A stretch of DNA of 64,000 nt from Mycolicibacterium flavescens. GTDB lineage: Bacteria; Actinomycetota; Actinomycetes; Mycobacteriales; Mycobacteriaceae. The notes under the pieces were generated by a model, which saw only the letters and a program-made list of their open reading frames with translations, did not search any database and was not told the origin of the DNA. Both the position numbers and the translations under genes were made by a program. The stretch is taken from NCBI RefSeq assembly GCF_001722335.1, contig NZ_MIHA01000007.1, forward strand, positions 207,599-271,598, given 5' to 3'. Below are positions 51,592 through 60,427 of the stretch, piece after piece. Numbering within the stretch: position 1 is the first letter of the stretch; the number at the start of each line of letters is the position of its first letter.

Positions 51592-52601
51592 GATCGGTAC
51601 TCCACGATGTCGTCTCGCCGCCTGCGTGGGTGTTTTCTCAGCGCAGAGAACCTGCCTTGAAGGGAGCTCCAGAAGCAGTTCACCTCACCGACGAGACGGT
51701 CCCCTGTGGACACCTCCCACACGGGGTCATCGGTCAGTCGCCGGGCAATCCGGATTCGGTTGGCGAGTCGGTCCCGCATCGCAGCCCTACGGTGGAACGC
51801 CTCGCATGTATGCGTTTCAGTCACGAGGGTGTCCGGCATTCCGACGAAGTCACCGAACCGAAGAAGCCGTGTCCAGAGATCGAGGGCCTGCCATTCGGCC
51901 TCCTGCTTCCGCAGGTCACGACAACGTTCGAACGCGGCGCGTCGAAACATCACTCCCGCAACGGGTCCGATCGGATCGCATCCGCTACGGACAATGGTTC
52001 GCACTGTGCACTGTCCCGATCGCACGCCAACGATCCGCCTGCTACCGCAACGGTGTTCAGGGCGCGCGATGCCGTGCTGTGCGTCGCGGGTTCCGGCGGC
52101 CACGAGGGCGATCCCCCGGTCGCTTTTGAGCACACGCAATTGGGCAGCGATGCAATCGGGGTGGAGGGTGGCGCCGGCGCCCAACAGTTTGATGAAACGT
52201 CCCCGACTGTTATCGAGCACGACGTTGAACCCGGCGGCGACCGAAACGGCTGCCGCGGTTTGCACCCTTCGGATTCGAGGGGCGGCTGCGGTACCGATGC
52301 CCGTGTGGACAAGTTCGGCTGCCGCCCCCACGATCACGATCTCGATCTCGCTGATGCTCTGCGCAAGAATGCTGTTGATCGTGGCCCGCAGCGGCGACCC
52401 AGCCTCGTTGGCGATGACACCCACCGAAACGTCGGGGCTCCACCTCTGGGCCTGTCCCACCACCGGCCGGTACGCCTCCGCGATGTCGGCCCAACCTGTG
52501 ACGGTTTCGCGGACTCCCGGCATGCAGTGCCCACCGGTTCGTTCGTCCGGTCGGGGCCGTGCCGGCGGCTGATCCTCGATGAGCGGCAACGACGGACTCA
52601 T
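51579..52601 (-). CDS. GT2-like glycosyltransferase with altered metal-binding motif
   Basis: 340 aa. The GT-A opening is visible (VSVGVIANEAGSPLRATINSILAQSISEIEIVIVG) and also the VAAGFNVVLDNSRGRFIKLLGAGATLHPD segment, where active GT2 enzymes have a D-D/DxD motif (lDaDD); here it reads GAGATL. It may not use a metal-bound donor in the normal way. First gene of the large minus-strand operon; no ribosome-binding site stands out at ATG 52601, and M at residue 27 is an alternative start. Confidence 0.75.
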   Translation of the reverse strand: MSPSLPLIEDQPPARPRPDERTGGHCMPGVRETVTGWADIAEAYRPVVGQAQRWSPDVSVGVIANEAGSPLRATINSILAQSISEIEIVIVGAAAELVHTGIGTAAAPRIRRVQTAAAVSVAAGFNVVLDNSRGRFIKLLGAGATLHPDCIAAQLRVLKSDRGIALVAAGTRDAQHGIARPEHRCGSRRIVGVRSGQCTVRTIVRSGCDPIGPVAGVMFRRAAFERCRDLRKQEAEWQALDLWTRLLRFGDFVGMPDTLVTETHTCEAFHRRAAMRDRLANRIRIARRLTDDPVWEVSTGDRLVGEVNCFWSSLQGRFSALRKHPRRRRDDIVEYRSCVS

Positions 52602-52906
52602 ACCGTCACTGCCAGATGAACTTTGGTAATCAACGTTGTCCCCCCGGAGCGCTTTCGACTACCCCACAGTGAGCTTCATGTGGAGGTTTTCGAAAGTTAG
52701 AGTTTCGACATGGAGGTTCGCAAGACCGCCTCGCCGTGGTTCACGTCAGCTACTGCAGGCATTGGAAGCAACAACGTTGTCAGCGACCAAGGGACTGATC
52801 CGCCAGTGAACTCGATAACCACTCGTACACTATGGATTCCGCGACATGGGTTCGTACATGGACCATCCGATCGAAGTTTCTACTAGTTCCCGGTCTAGAT
52901 CCTCGC
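52602..52906. promoter_or_regulatory. Intergenic region with two sets of direct repeats upstream of the minus-strand polysaccharide operon
   Basis: 305 bp without a credible ORF. CAACGTTGTC occurs at 52631-52640 and 52772-52781 (core CAACGTTG is a palindrome). TGGAGGTT occurs at 52681-52688 and 52711-52718, start to start 30 bp, about three helix turns. This is the promoter region of the GT2-to-oxidoreductase operon and lies just downstream of the NarL-type regulator gene, a likely controller. Confidence 0.55.
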
Positions 52907-53632
52907 TCAAGCCTCGCGGCGGGGGATCGTCCGCGAAATCGCTGCCGCCTGAGCCCGCGAACTCACGCCGAGTTTGGTTAAAAGGTTGTGTACATGGTTC
53001 TTTACGGTGTGCACAGCAATGCATAGCGTCTCTGCGATCTCCCGGTTCGAAGCACCTGCCTCGAGCATTCTCAAGATCTGGGTCTCGCGAGATGTGAGAA
53101 CTAGTTCCTCCGCTCCCCCCTGACGCTGTGCAGCGAGTGCAGACAGCCGCCGAAGGAGGATCGCAGAAACAGCAGGCGAACAGGCGGATTCGCCCGCAGC
53201 AACCTTGCGGATCAGAATAAGTAGGTCCTCCAGCGACTCGTTCCGCAGGTGGTAGCCCGCCACACCGGCCTCGGCGCACGCGACGATTTCGGGTTCATCG
53301 TCCTCGGACATGCCCATTGCGATCACCTGCGCGCCCGGCGCACTGGAGAACATCCGACGCAGCAGCACCGCACTGTTGCGTGTCGCGACGTTCAGCAAGA
53401 TGACCATGGGTGCCGAATCATGCAGTGCCGCAGTCAAAGAATCGAGATCCCACGCCATGGTCGGACGAGCTGCAGCGTTTGCAGCGATGACTCCAGCGAG
53501 ATACTCGCGGTACAGCTTGCTGTCGTCGACGACCAGCACGGTCATCTCGGGGGCAGTGAGCACGCCGCGCGCCGCGGGGAACATCCGAGTATCTTGGAGA
53601 ACTCGCTGACCATTCTCTGCCTGGCTGACCAC
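52907..53632 (-). CDS. NarL/LuxR-type response regulator with atypical receiver domain
   Basis: 241 aa from GTG 53632, 5 nt after GGGGGAGG; a longer start at 53683 lacks such a site. The receiver has the acidic pair (LVVDDSK) but the phosphoacceptor Asp is Asn (ILLNVATRN, usually LLDVxMP) and the conserved Lys is Arg (GYHLRNE). The C-terminal LuxR helix-turn-helix is intact (LTSRETQILRMLEAGASNREIAETLCIAVHTVKNHVHNLLTKLGV). No histidine kinase lies nearby. It is the likely transcription factor of the polysaccharide locus, working without phosphorylation. Confidence 0.85.
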   Translation of the reverse strand: MVSQAENGQRVLQDTRMFPAARGVLTAPEMTVLVVDDSKLYREYLAGVIAANAAARPTMAWDLDSLTAALHDSAPMVILLNVATRNSAVLLRRMFSSAPGAQVIAMGMSEDDEPEIVACAEAGVAGYHLRNESLEDLLILIRKVAAGESACSPAVSAILLRRLSALAAQRQGGAEELVLTSRETQILRMLEAGASNREIAETLCIAVHTVKNHVHNLLTKLGVSSRAQAAAISRTIPRREA

Positions 53633-54367
53633 CAGTGCCTCCCCCCTAGCGCCTGTTAGAGCAGCACTTCGCAATCGGCGCAAGTCGACTCGTCAACACC
53701 ACAGCGGAGTCGCTTCGGGACTGGAACCCACCCCATATCGGTCTGAGTTGCTGTCCGACCAGCGGTGGCCGGATGCCGGTCCGGAAGCCCTTTGCGCCTC
53801 TGGGTTGCGTATCAGTCCAGATTCGGACTGTCTCCGGTTGAGCGTGGCGCCCTGTGCGACCGTCGCGGCCTTACCGCATCCCCGTTCGGACGTCACGTCC
53901 GCCGCCCCCGTCGAGCAACCGATTCCTCCGTTCTGTTGCTGACCCGATGTCGAATGCTAAGTGTTTGCCGTGGAGCACTCAAGCGAGGCAAAGCGCCGCT
54001 CGCCGCTATCGTTGCATAAACAAACTTCTCGAGCCGCACGTAAGTTGCCCGACGGACCAGCCCTGTCTACTTTGATGCAGCTTGCGGGTCTATTTACATA
54101 CTATTGGTCTGATTGCTGCTTCGTTTACGGTCGTGTTGAATTCGTTTTCTGACCATTACCAGGTGGATTGACTCGGAAGAGCCATCTGCCGATGACAGTA
54201 CGGTGCCTGAGCTCGGCGGAATCGGCGCCTACCGGCGGAATACTGTCATCGGTCCAGAAACCGCCATCTTCGGAAATGTCCCGACGCGCTCAGCAACCAT
54301 GAAGCGACACCGGCGCATATTCGCTGAATCTGCACAGCGGCGCACAGTATCGCGGGCTGACGTGTGC
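53633..54367. other. Non-coding gap between the regulator and ltp2
   Basis: 735 bp, visibly less GC-rich around 53940-54150. Short frames exist but none has coding character or a ribosome-binding site. It should hold the promoter of the minus-strand regulator. On the plus strand a promoter-like pair TTGATG-N17-TACATA lies at 54072-54100 with no gene after it. Confidence 0.5.
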
Positions 54368-55534
54368 TCAGCCGAGAATCAGACCTGAGGTCGGCACACC
54401 GGTGCCCGCGGTGACGAGAACGTGTTCGACGTTGGGCACCGGATTGACCGACGTGCCCCGCAGTTGCCGAACGCCTTCGGCGATCCCGTTCATCCCGTGG
54501 ATGTAGGCCTCACCCAGCTGGCCGCCGTGAGTGTTGATCGGCAGCCGGCCGCCGACCTCGATCGCGCCGTCGGCGATGAAGTCCTTGGCGTCGCCGCGAT
54601 CGCAGAAACCGAGCTCTTCCAACTGGATCAACGTGAACGGCGTGAAGTGGTCGTAGAGGACCGCGGTCTGAATGTCCTGCGGCGTCAACCCCGACTGCGC
54701 CCACAGCTGTCTGCCCACCAGGCCCATCTCGGGCAGGCCGAGTTCGGCCCGGTAGTAGCTGGTCATCGAGTACTGGTCGGGGCTCGACCCCTGCGACGCC
54801 GCCTCGATGATCGCCGGCCGGTGCTTGAGGTCCTTCGCCCGTTCCGCGGACGTCACCACCAACGCCACCCCGCCGTCGGTCTCCTGGCAGCAGTCCAGCA
54901 ACCGCAGAGGCTCGGCGATCCACCGCGAATTCTGGTGGTCGTCAATGGTAATCGGCTTCTCGTAGAAGTAGGCCTTCGGATTCTTGGCCGCGTGCTTGCG
55001 GTCGGCGACCGAGATGGCGCCGAAATCCCGGCTGGTCGCGCCGGACTGGTGCATGTAGCGCCGAGCGATCATCGCGACCTGTGCAGCGGGGGTGGACAAC
55101 CCGTGCGGATAGGAGAACGAGTTGTCCACACCGGTCGAGTCGGCGTTCTCCACCAGCCGCATCTGGACCTGTCCGAACCGCACGCCCGAGCGCTCGTTGA
55201 AAGCCCGGTACGCCACAACGCATTCGGCGACACCGGTGGCCACCGCGATCGCGGCCTGCTGGATCGTCGCGCACGCCGCGCCACCGCCGTGGTGGATCTT
55301 GGAGAAGAACTTCAGGTCGCCGATGCCGGTCGCGCGGGCGATCGCGACTTCGGTGTTGGAGTCCATCGTGAACGTCACCATGCCGTCGACGTCGGCGGGT
55401 GTCAGCCCAGCGTCGTCGAGCGCGTCGAGCACAGCCTCCGAGGCGAGCCGCAGCTCGCTGCGGCCGGAGTCCTTGGAGAAGTCGGTGGCGCCGATCCCGA
55501 CGATCGCAGCCTTACCGGAGAACTCGCCCGCCAT
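54368..55534 (-). CDS. ltp2: Steroid side-chain aldolase Ltp2 (thiolase-like)
   Basis: 388 aa SCP-x/thiolase-fold protein: AAIVGIGATDFSKDSGRSELRLASEAVLDALDDAGL, HHGGGAACATIQQA, INTHGGQLGEAYIHGM. Where thiolases have the nucleophilic Cys, this family differs, consistent with its known role: with the DUF35 part of ChsH2 it performs the retro-aldol cleavage that releases propionyl-CoA and leaves a 17-keto steroid. Last gene of the operon cyp125 - chsE1 - chsE2 - chsH2 - chsH1 - ltp2; its ATG overlaps the chsH1 stop (TGATG). Equivalent to Rv3540c. Confidence 0.94.
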   Translation of the reverse strand: MAGEFSGKAAIVGIGATDFSKDSGRSELRLASEAVLDALDDAGLTPADVDGMVTFTMDSNTEVAIARATGIGDLKFFSKIHHGGGAACATIQQAAIAVATGVAECVVAYRAFNERSGVRFGQVQMRLVENADSTGVDNSFSYPHGLSTPAAQVAMIARRYMHQSGATSRDFGAISVADRKHAAKNPKAYFYEKPITIDDHQNSRWIAEPLRLLDCCQETDGGVALVVTSAERAKDLKHRPAIIEAASQGSSPDQYSMTSYYRAELGLPEMGLVGRQLWAQSGLTPQDIQTAVLYDHFTPFTLIQLEELGFCDRGDAKDFIADGAIEVGGRLPINTHGGQLGEAYIHGMNGIAEGVRQLRGTSVNPVPNVEHVLVTAGTGVPTSGLILG

Positions 55535-55938
55535 CAGGAACCTCCACCGATCGTGAGTGTGGCGGTGGCGATCACGTGGTCGCCGAGACTGTTGCTGCCA
55601 ACGATTTTCAGGGTGATCACCTCGCCGTCGATCGCGGTCACCTCACCGGTGAATGTCACGGTGTCGTAGGCATACCACGGCACACCCAGTCGCAGCGAGA
55701 TCGACTTGATCAGCGCGGTCGGGCCCGCCCAGTCGGTGATGTAGCGCTGCACCAGACCGGTGTCGGTGAGGATGTTGACGAAGATGTCCTTGGATCCCTT
55801 GGCGTGCGCCTTGTCCCGGTCGTGGTGCACGTCCTGGTAGTCGCGGGTGGCGATGGCCGTCGACACGATGAACGTCGGATCGCCGTACAGCGCCAGTTCG
55901 GGCAGCTTCGTGCCCACTTCGACAGTCGGTGTGCTCAC
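55534..55938 (-). CDS. chsH1: MaoC-like enoyl-CoA hydratase subunit ChsH1
   Basis: 134 aa from GTG 55938 (GTGA overlap with chsH2). Single hot-dog domain with the hydratase motif RDYQDVHHD; by alignment to GDxNPxHxD the catalytic pair is D33 and H38. With the N-terminal half of ChsH2 it forms a heterotetrameric hydratase for the steroid enoyl-CoA with a three-carbon side chain. Equivalent to Rv3541c. Confidence 0.93.
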   Translation of the reverse strand: MSTPTVEVGTKLPELALYGDPTFIVSTAIATRDYQDVHHDRDKAHAKGSKDIFVNILTDTGLVQRYITDWAGPTALIKSISLRLGVPWYAYDTVTFTGEVTAIDGEVITLKIVGSNSLGDHVIATATLTIGGGS

Positions 55939-56900
55939 GCGGCCGGCTCCCATGCATACAGTGTCCAGGCCGGGCCTGAATCGCCTTCCGGAAAGTCGAT
56001 AAACGTTGCGCGGACCGGCATTCCGATCTCCACCGCCTCGGGGTCGACGTTGCGGAGCTCACCGAGCATCCGGACGCCCTCCTCGAGTTCGACGAGCGCG
56101 ATGACGAACGGCAGCGTGCGGCCGGGAACCTTTGGCGCGTGATGCACGACGAAGCTGAACACGGTGCCCTCGCCGCTGGCCACCACGTAGTCGGTCGGCT
56201 GGTCCTTGTCCAACCACAGTGCGGGCACCGGCGGGTGCACCAGCGTGCCGTCGGAGCGCTTCTGGATGCGCAGCTCGTGGGCGTTGACACCGTCCCAGAA
56301 GAACTTGGTGTCGCGCGACGACGCAGGCCGCATCATCTTCTCGGCGTCCAGGTCCTCGGGTACCGCGGCACCCGCGGACTTCTCGGCGGGCTTGAACTTC
56401 ATGATGCGCCAGAGCATTTCGGCGACCGGCTCTTTGCCGTCATCACCGCTGTACCAGGTGATCTTCTGCGTGATGAAGAACCCCTCGCCGAGTGCGGTGC
56501 TCTTCGGGCCGACGACGTCGGTCAGTTCGGCGGTGACGCTGACCTGCTCGCCGGTGCGCAGATACCGGTGGTAGGTCTGCTCGCAGTTGGTTGCGACCAC
56601 GCCGATGTAGCCCGCCTCGTCGAACAGGTCGAGGATCTTGCCGAGTGGGTCGTCATCGGGTCGCACCCCGCCGAGGCCCATCATCGTCCAGACCTGGATC
56701 ATCGCCGGCGGTGCGACGGCGCCGGGATGCCCGGCGGCCTTCGCGGCGGCGTCGTCGACGTAGATCGGGTTCTTGTCGCCCATCGCGTCGAGCCAGTGGT
56801 CGATCATCGGCTGGTTGACCGGATGCCTGCCGACGCGCGGCTTGCTCTTACCCTCGGACTTGACCCGTTCGGCCGCGGCCTTGATGTCGTCGACCGTCAC
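55935..56900 (-). CDS. chsH2: ChsH2: MaoC-like domain fused to DUF35 OB-fold
   Basis: 321 aa. The N-terminal half (about 20-160) is a hot-dog domain that shapes the acyl-CoA site with ChsH1; the C-terminal half (about 200-321) is a DUF35 OB-fold (DGVNAHELRIQKRSDGTLVHPPVPALW) which pairs with Ltp2 to form the aldolase. The usual DUF35 zinc cysteines are absent, as far as I can see. Overlaps chsE2 upstream (ATGA) and chsH1 downstream. Equivalent to Rv3542c. Confidence 0.93.
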   Translation of the reverse strand: MTVDDIKAAAERVKSEGKSKPRVGRHPVNQPMIDHWLDAMGDKNPIYVDDAAAKAAGHPGAVAPPAMIQVWTMMGLGGVRPDDDPLGKILDLFDEAGYIGVVATNCEQTYHRYLRTGEQVSVTAELTDVVGPKSTALGEGFFITQKITWYSGDDGKEPVAEMLWRIMKFKPAEKSAGAAVPEDLDAEKMMRPASSRDTKFFWDGVNAHELRIQKRSDGTLVHPPVPALWLDKDQPTDYVVASGEGTVFSFVVHHAPKVPGRTLPFVIALVELEEGVRMLGELRNVDPEAVEIGMPVRATFIDFPEGDSGPAWTLYAWEPAA

Positions 56901-58060
56901 CGCGGAACCCTCGGCACCTTCAGCCCCGCGGCCGCGATCATCTCCCGCATCACCTCGTTGACACCTCCGCCGAACGTGATCACCAGGTTGCGCTTGGTCT
57001 GCGCGTCAAGCCATTCCAGCAGTTCGGCGGTTTCAGGTTCGGCGGGGTTGCCGTACTTGCCGACGATCTCCTCGGCCAGGCGCCCGGCGTACTGGATGCG
57101 TTCGGTGCCGAACACCTTGGTAGCGGCCGCATCCGCGACGTCGATGGTCTCCCCCGCCGCGGCGACCTGCCAATTGAGCAACTCGTTGATCCGCCACATC
57201 GCCTTGAGCTCACCGAGCGAGCGCTTGACGTCGGGGTGCTCCAGCGGAGTGTCGCCGTTGCCGCCCGGCTTTGATGCCCATTCGTGCACCCGATCGTAGA
57301 GGCTGGCGAACCGGCCTGCGGGTCCGAGCATCACGCGCTCGTTGTTGAGTTGGGTGGTGATCAGTTTCCAGCCACCGTTCTCCTCACCGACGAGCATGTC
57401 GGCGGGTACCCGGACGTCGTTGTAGTAGGTGGCGTTGGTGTGGTGGGCACCGTCGGACAGGATCATCGGCGTCCACGAGTAGCCGGGATCCTTGGTGTCG
57501 ACGATGAGAATCGAAATGCCCTTGTGCTTGACCGCTTCGGGATCCGTGCGGCAGGCCAGCCAGATGTAGTCGGCGTCGTGGCCGCCCGTGGTGAACACCT
57601 TCTGCCCGTTGACTATGTACTCGTCACCCTGGCGCACGGCGGTGGTCCGCAGCGACGCAAGGTCGGTGCCGGCCTCCGGTTCGGTGTAGCCGATCGCGAA
57701 ATGCACGTCACCGGAGAGGATCGCGGGCAGGAACTTCTCCTTCTGCGCCTCGGTTCCGTACTGCTGCAGCGTCGGCCCGACGGTCTGCAGCGTGACGGCC
57801 GGCAGCGGTACGTCGGCGCGCTGGGCTTCGTTGACGAAGATCGACTGCTCGATCGGGCCGAACCCGAGGCCGCCGAACTCCTTCGGCCAGCCCACGCCCA
57901 GCTTTCCGTCCGAGCCCATCCGCTTGATGACCGCGCGGTACGCCTCGTTGTGACGGTCCTTCTCCATCGCCTTGGCCTCTTCGGGCGAGATGAGATTGGA
58001 GAAGTACTCCCGCAGTTCAGCCTGCAGCTGCTTCTGCTCGGGGGTCAAATCGATGAACAT
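56897..58060 (-). CDS. chsE2: Acyl-CoA dehydrogenase ChsE2 (FadE29-like)
   Basis: 387 aa acyl-CoA dehydrogenase fold: helical N-terminus FIDLTPEQKQLQAELREYFSN, FAD segment FAIGYTEPEAGTDLASLRTTAV and NGQKVFTTGGHDADYIWLACRT, C-terminal ITFGGGVNEVMREMIAAAGL. With ChsE1 it forms an alpha2beta2 enzyme that desaturates the three-carbon side chain of the cholesterol intermediate. It follows chsE1 after 2 bp and overlaps chsH2. Equivalent to Rv3543c. Confidence 0.93.
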   Translation of the reverse strand: MFIDLTPEQKQLQAELREYFSNLISPEEAKAMEKDRHNEAYRAVIKRMGSDGKLGVGWPKEFGGLGFGPIEQSIFVNEAQRADVPLPAVTLQTVGPTLQQYGTEAQKEKFLPAILSGDVHFAIGYTEPEAGTDLASLRTTAVRQGDEYIVNGQKVFTTGGHDADYIWLACRTDPEAVKHKGISILIVDTKDPGYSWTPMILSDGAHHTNATYYNDVRVPADMLVGEENGGWKLITTQLNNERVMLGPAGRFASLYDRVHEWASKPGGNGDTPLEHPDVKRSLGELKAMWRINELLNWQVAAAGETIDVADAAATKVFGTERIQYAGRLAEEIVGKYGNPAEPETAELLEWLDAQTKRNLVITFGGGVNEVMREMIAAAGLKVPRVPR

Positions 58061-58062
58061 CC

Positions 58063-59124
58063 CTATCTCCCGTCGTCCCCTGGCCTCCGGCCATGGCCCC
58101 GTCGCTCGCCCGATGCCGCTCCCACCAAGTCGAGTCGGTGCGACGGACCGCCGACCAGGCGGGCCAGGTCTTTGATCGATGAGTAGTAGCGGTCCATCGG
58201 GTAGGTGATGTCCATGCCCATGCCGCCGTGCAGATGATGGCAGAGCTGCATCACCGGCGGGGCCTGCGAGGTCAGCCAGTAGCCGAGGATGTCGATGTCG
58301 TCCTGGGTCTGCGGGTCCGCATCCCGGCCCTCCGCCAACCGCCAGGTGACCGAGTTGGAGGCCAGCGTCAGTGTGCGAGAAGCGATATAGACCTCGGCGA
58401 GCTGCGCGGCGACCGTCTGGAACGTCGACAGCGGCTTACCGAACTGTTCGCGGTTCGCCACGTAATCAGCGGTGAGGCGTAGGGCGCCGGCGACCAGGCC
58501 GGCCGCGAACGCGCCGATCGCCGCGAGCGCCAGCTGATTCACCCGGCCGGCAGAGGCACCGTCGAGCACCCCGTCGACCTCGGCGTCGGCGAACGTCACC
58601 GTGTACTCGTCGCCGTGGTTGGACGTCGGCGTCTTGGTCACCGATACCCCGTCGGCCTTCGGTGAGATCACGACGACCGCGGAGTCGGTCGTGACTACCA
58701 GCCAATCGGCTTGTCCGGCATAGGGAACCGCGACCTTCGTCCCGCTGATCCGACCGCCGGCGAACGTGGTCGCCGGCCGGTCCGGCAGCGGTGCGCCCGG
58801 CTCGTTGAGCGCCGCGGAGAGCACCGCGCCCTTCGCCACCTGGGCGAGGTAGCGGTCCTGCTGCTCGTCGGACGCCGACTCCAGGATCGGAAGCAATCCG
58901 AGTCCCAGCGTCGCCAACGCGGGGCTGACGGTGCCGTGCCTGCCGATCTCCGTGAGCGCCGTGGCCACCTCGGCCAGCCCGACGCCGTCACCGCCGAGCC
59001 GCTCCGGAACCGCCAGTGCGGTCACACCACCGGAAACCAGGGCATCCCAGCTGTTGTCCCGGCCGAGCACCGAAGTGACCACGTCGGCGACAGCCAGCTG
59101 CCCTTCGTCTGGACTGAAGTCCAC
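58063..59124 (-). CDS. chsE1: Acyl-CoA dehydrogenase ChsE1 (FadE28-like)
   Basis: 353 aa from GTG 59124 (GGAGGA upstream; protein starts VDFSPDEGQLAVADVV). The longer frame to 59250 overlaps the cyp125 end and is not supported. It is shorter than standard acyl-CoA dehydrogenases, as usual for this subunit. Visible blocks: TALAVPERLGGDGVGLAEVATALTEIGRHG, ANREQFGKPLSTFQTVAAQLAEVYI. Partner of ChsE2. Equivalent to Rv3544c. Confidence 0.92.
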   Translation of the reverse strand: MDFSPDEGQLAVADVVTSVLGRDNSWDALVSGGVTALAVPERLGGDGVGLAEVATALTEIGRHGTVSPALATLGLGLLPILESASDEQQDRYLAQVAKGAVLSAALNEPGAPLPDRPATTFAGGRISGTKVAVPYAGQADWLVVTTDSAVVVISPKADGVSVTKTPTSNHGDEYTVTFADAEVDGVLDGASAGRVNQLALAAIGAFAAGLVAGALRLTADYVANREQFGKPLSTFQTVAAQLAEVYIASRTLTLASNSVTWRLAEGRDADPQTQDDIDILGYWLTSQAPPVMQLCHHLHGGMGMDITYPMDRYYSSIKDLARLVGGPSHRLDLVGAASGERRGHGRRPGDDGR

Positions 59125-59170
59125 CCGAATCCTCCTCGATTCGATTGCGCTGCGCGAGCGACGGTCCGGA

Positions 59171-60409
59171 CTACGCGCCCTTGCCGGTGTAGTCCACCTG
59201 CCAGTGCTTGATGCCGTTGAGCCAACCAGACTTGAGCCTCTCGGGTTCACCGATCGGCTTGATGTCGGGCATGTTGTCGGCGACCGCGTTGAAGATCAGG
59301 TTGATGGTCATCCGCGCCAGGTTCGCGCCGATGCAGTAGTGCGCCCCGGTGCCGCCGAAGCCGACGTGCGGGTTCGGGTCGCGCAGGATGTTGAAGCTGT
59401 GTGGGTCATCGAAGACCTCTTCGTCGAAGTTGGCCGACCGGTAGCTCATCACCACCCGCTCGCCCTTCTTGATCTTCACCCCGGACAGTTCGGTGTCCTC
59501 GAGTGCGGTGCGCTGGAAGGCCGAAACCGGTGTGGCCCAGCGGATGATCTCATCCGCAGCGGTGGTCGGACGCTCCCGCTTGTAGAGCTCCCACTGATCC
59601 GGGTTCTGGGTGAACGCGATCATGCCGTGGGTGATCGAGTTGCGGGTGGTCTCGTTGCCCGCGACGGCGAGCATGATGACGAAGAAGCCGAACTCGTCGT
59701 CGGAGAGCTTCTCACCGTCGATGTCCGCTTCGATCAGCGTCGTGACGATGTCCTCGGTGGGGTTCTTGGCCCGCTCCTCGGCCATCTTCATGGCGTACTG
59801 GATCAGCTCGAACGACGACATCGCGGGGTCGACGTCCGCGTACTCCGGATCCTCGCCCGCCGTCATCTCGTTGGACCAGCGGAAGATCTTGTCGCGGTCC
59901 TCCTGCGGCACGCCGAGCAGTTCGGCAATCGCCTGCAGCGGCAGTTCGCACGACACCTGCTCGACGAAGTCGCCGGAGCCCTCGGCCGCGGCCGTCTCGG
60001 CGATCCGCTGCGCACGGGCGCGCAGCTCGTCCTCGAGCCGTCCGATGGCGCGCGGGGTGAAGCCGCGCGAGATGATCTTGCGAAGTCGGGTGTGCTGCGG
60101 CGCATCCATGTTCAGCAGGACCGCGCGCTGCAGGTCGATGGCGTCGCGGGTCATGTCCTGCGGCCAGACCGGGATCGCGCCGTCGGGTGAACTGCCGAAG
60201 ATGTCGTTGCGCTTGGACACCTCCTTGACGTCGGCGTGCTTGGTGACCAGCCAGTAGCCCTTATCGCCGAAGCCGCCGGTACCGCCGGGCACATCGACCC
60301 AGTGGATAGGCTCCGACTTGCGCAGCTCGGCGAGTTCGGCAACCGGAAGACGCTCGAGGTTAAGGGTCGCGTCGAGGAAGTCGAAGTCAGCTGGAATCAG
60401 GCTAGGCAT
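59171..60409 (-). CDS. cyp125: Cytochrome P450 CYP125 (cholesterol C26/C27 oxidase)
   Basis: 412 aa P450. Heme loop FGGTGAHYCIG with the Cys at about residue 359; I-helix AGNETTRN (about 250-257) and the ExxR-type segment ADEIIRW are present. CYP125 oxidises the terminal methyl of the cholesterol side chain to the carboxylic acid, the first step of side-chain degradation. First gene of the operon that runs to ltp2; its promoter region holds KstR boxes. Equivalent to Rv3545c, slightly shorter at the N-terminus. Confidence 0.95.
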   Translation of the reverse strand: MPSLIPADFDFLDATLNLERLPVAELAELRKSEPIHWVDVPGGTGGFGDKGYWLVTKHADVKEVSKRNDIFGSSPDGAIPVWPQDMTRDAIDLQRAVLLNMDAPQHTRLRKIISRGFTPRAIGRLEDELRARAQRIAETAAAEGSGDFVEQVSCELPLQAIAELLGVPQEDRDKIFRWSNEMTAGEDPEYADVDPAMSSFELIQYAMKMAEERAKNPTEDIVTTLIEADIDGEKLSDDEFGFFVIMLAVAGNETTRNSITHGMIAFTQNPDQWELYKRERPTTAADEIIRWATPVSAFQRTALEDTELSGVKIKKGERVVMSYRSANFDEEVFDDPHSFNILRDPNPHVGFGGTGAHYCIGANLARMTINLIFNAVADNMPDIKPIGEPERLKSGWLNGIKHWQVDYTGKGA

Positions 60410-60427
60410 GTGTATGAACTCCTCAAT

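Noticed and set aside
21396..53632. Integrative element or transposon carrying the polysaccharide locus
   Set aside because: I see no integrase, transposase, tRNA end or flanking direct repeat at either border; horizontal origin remains possible but unsupported here.
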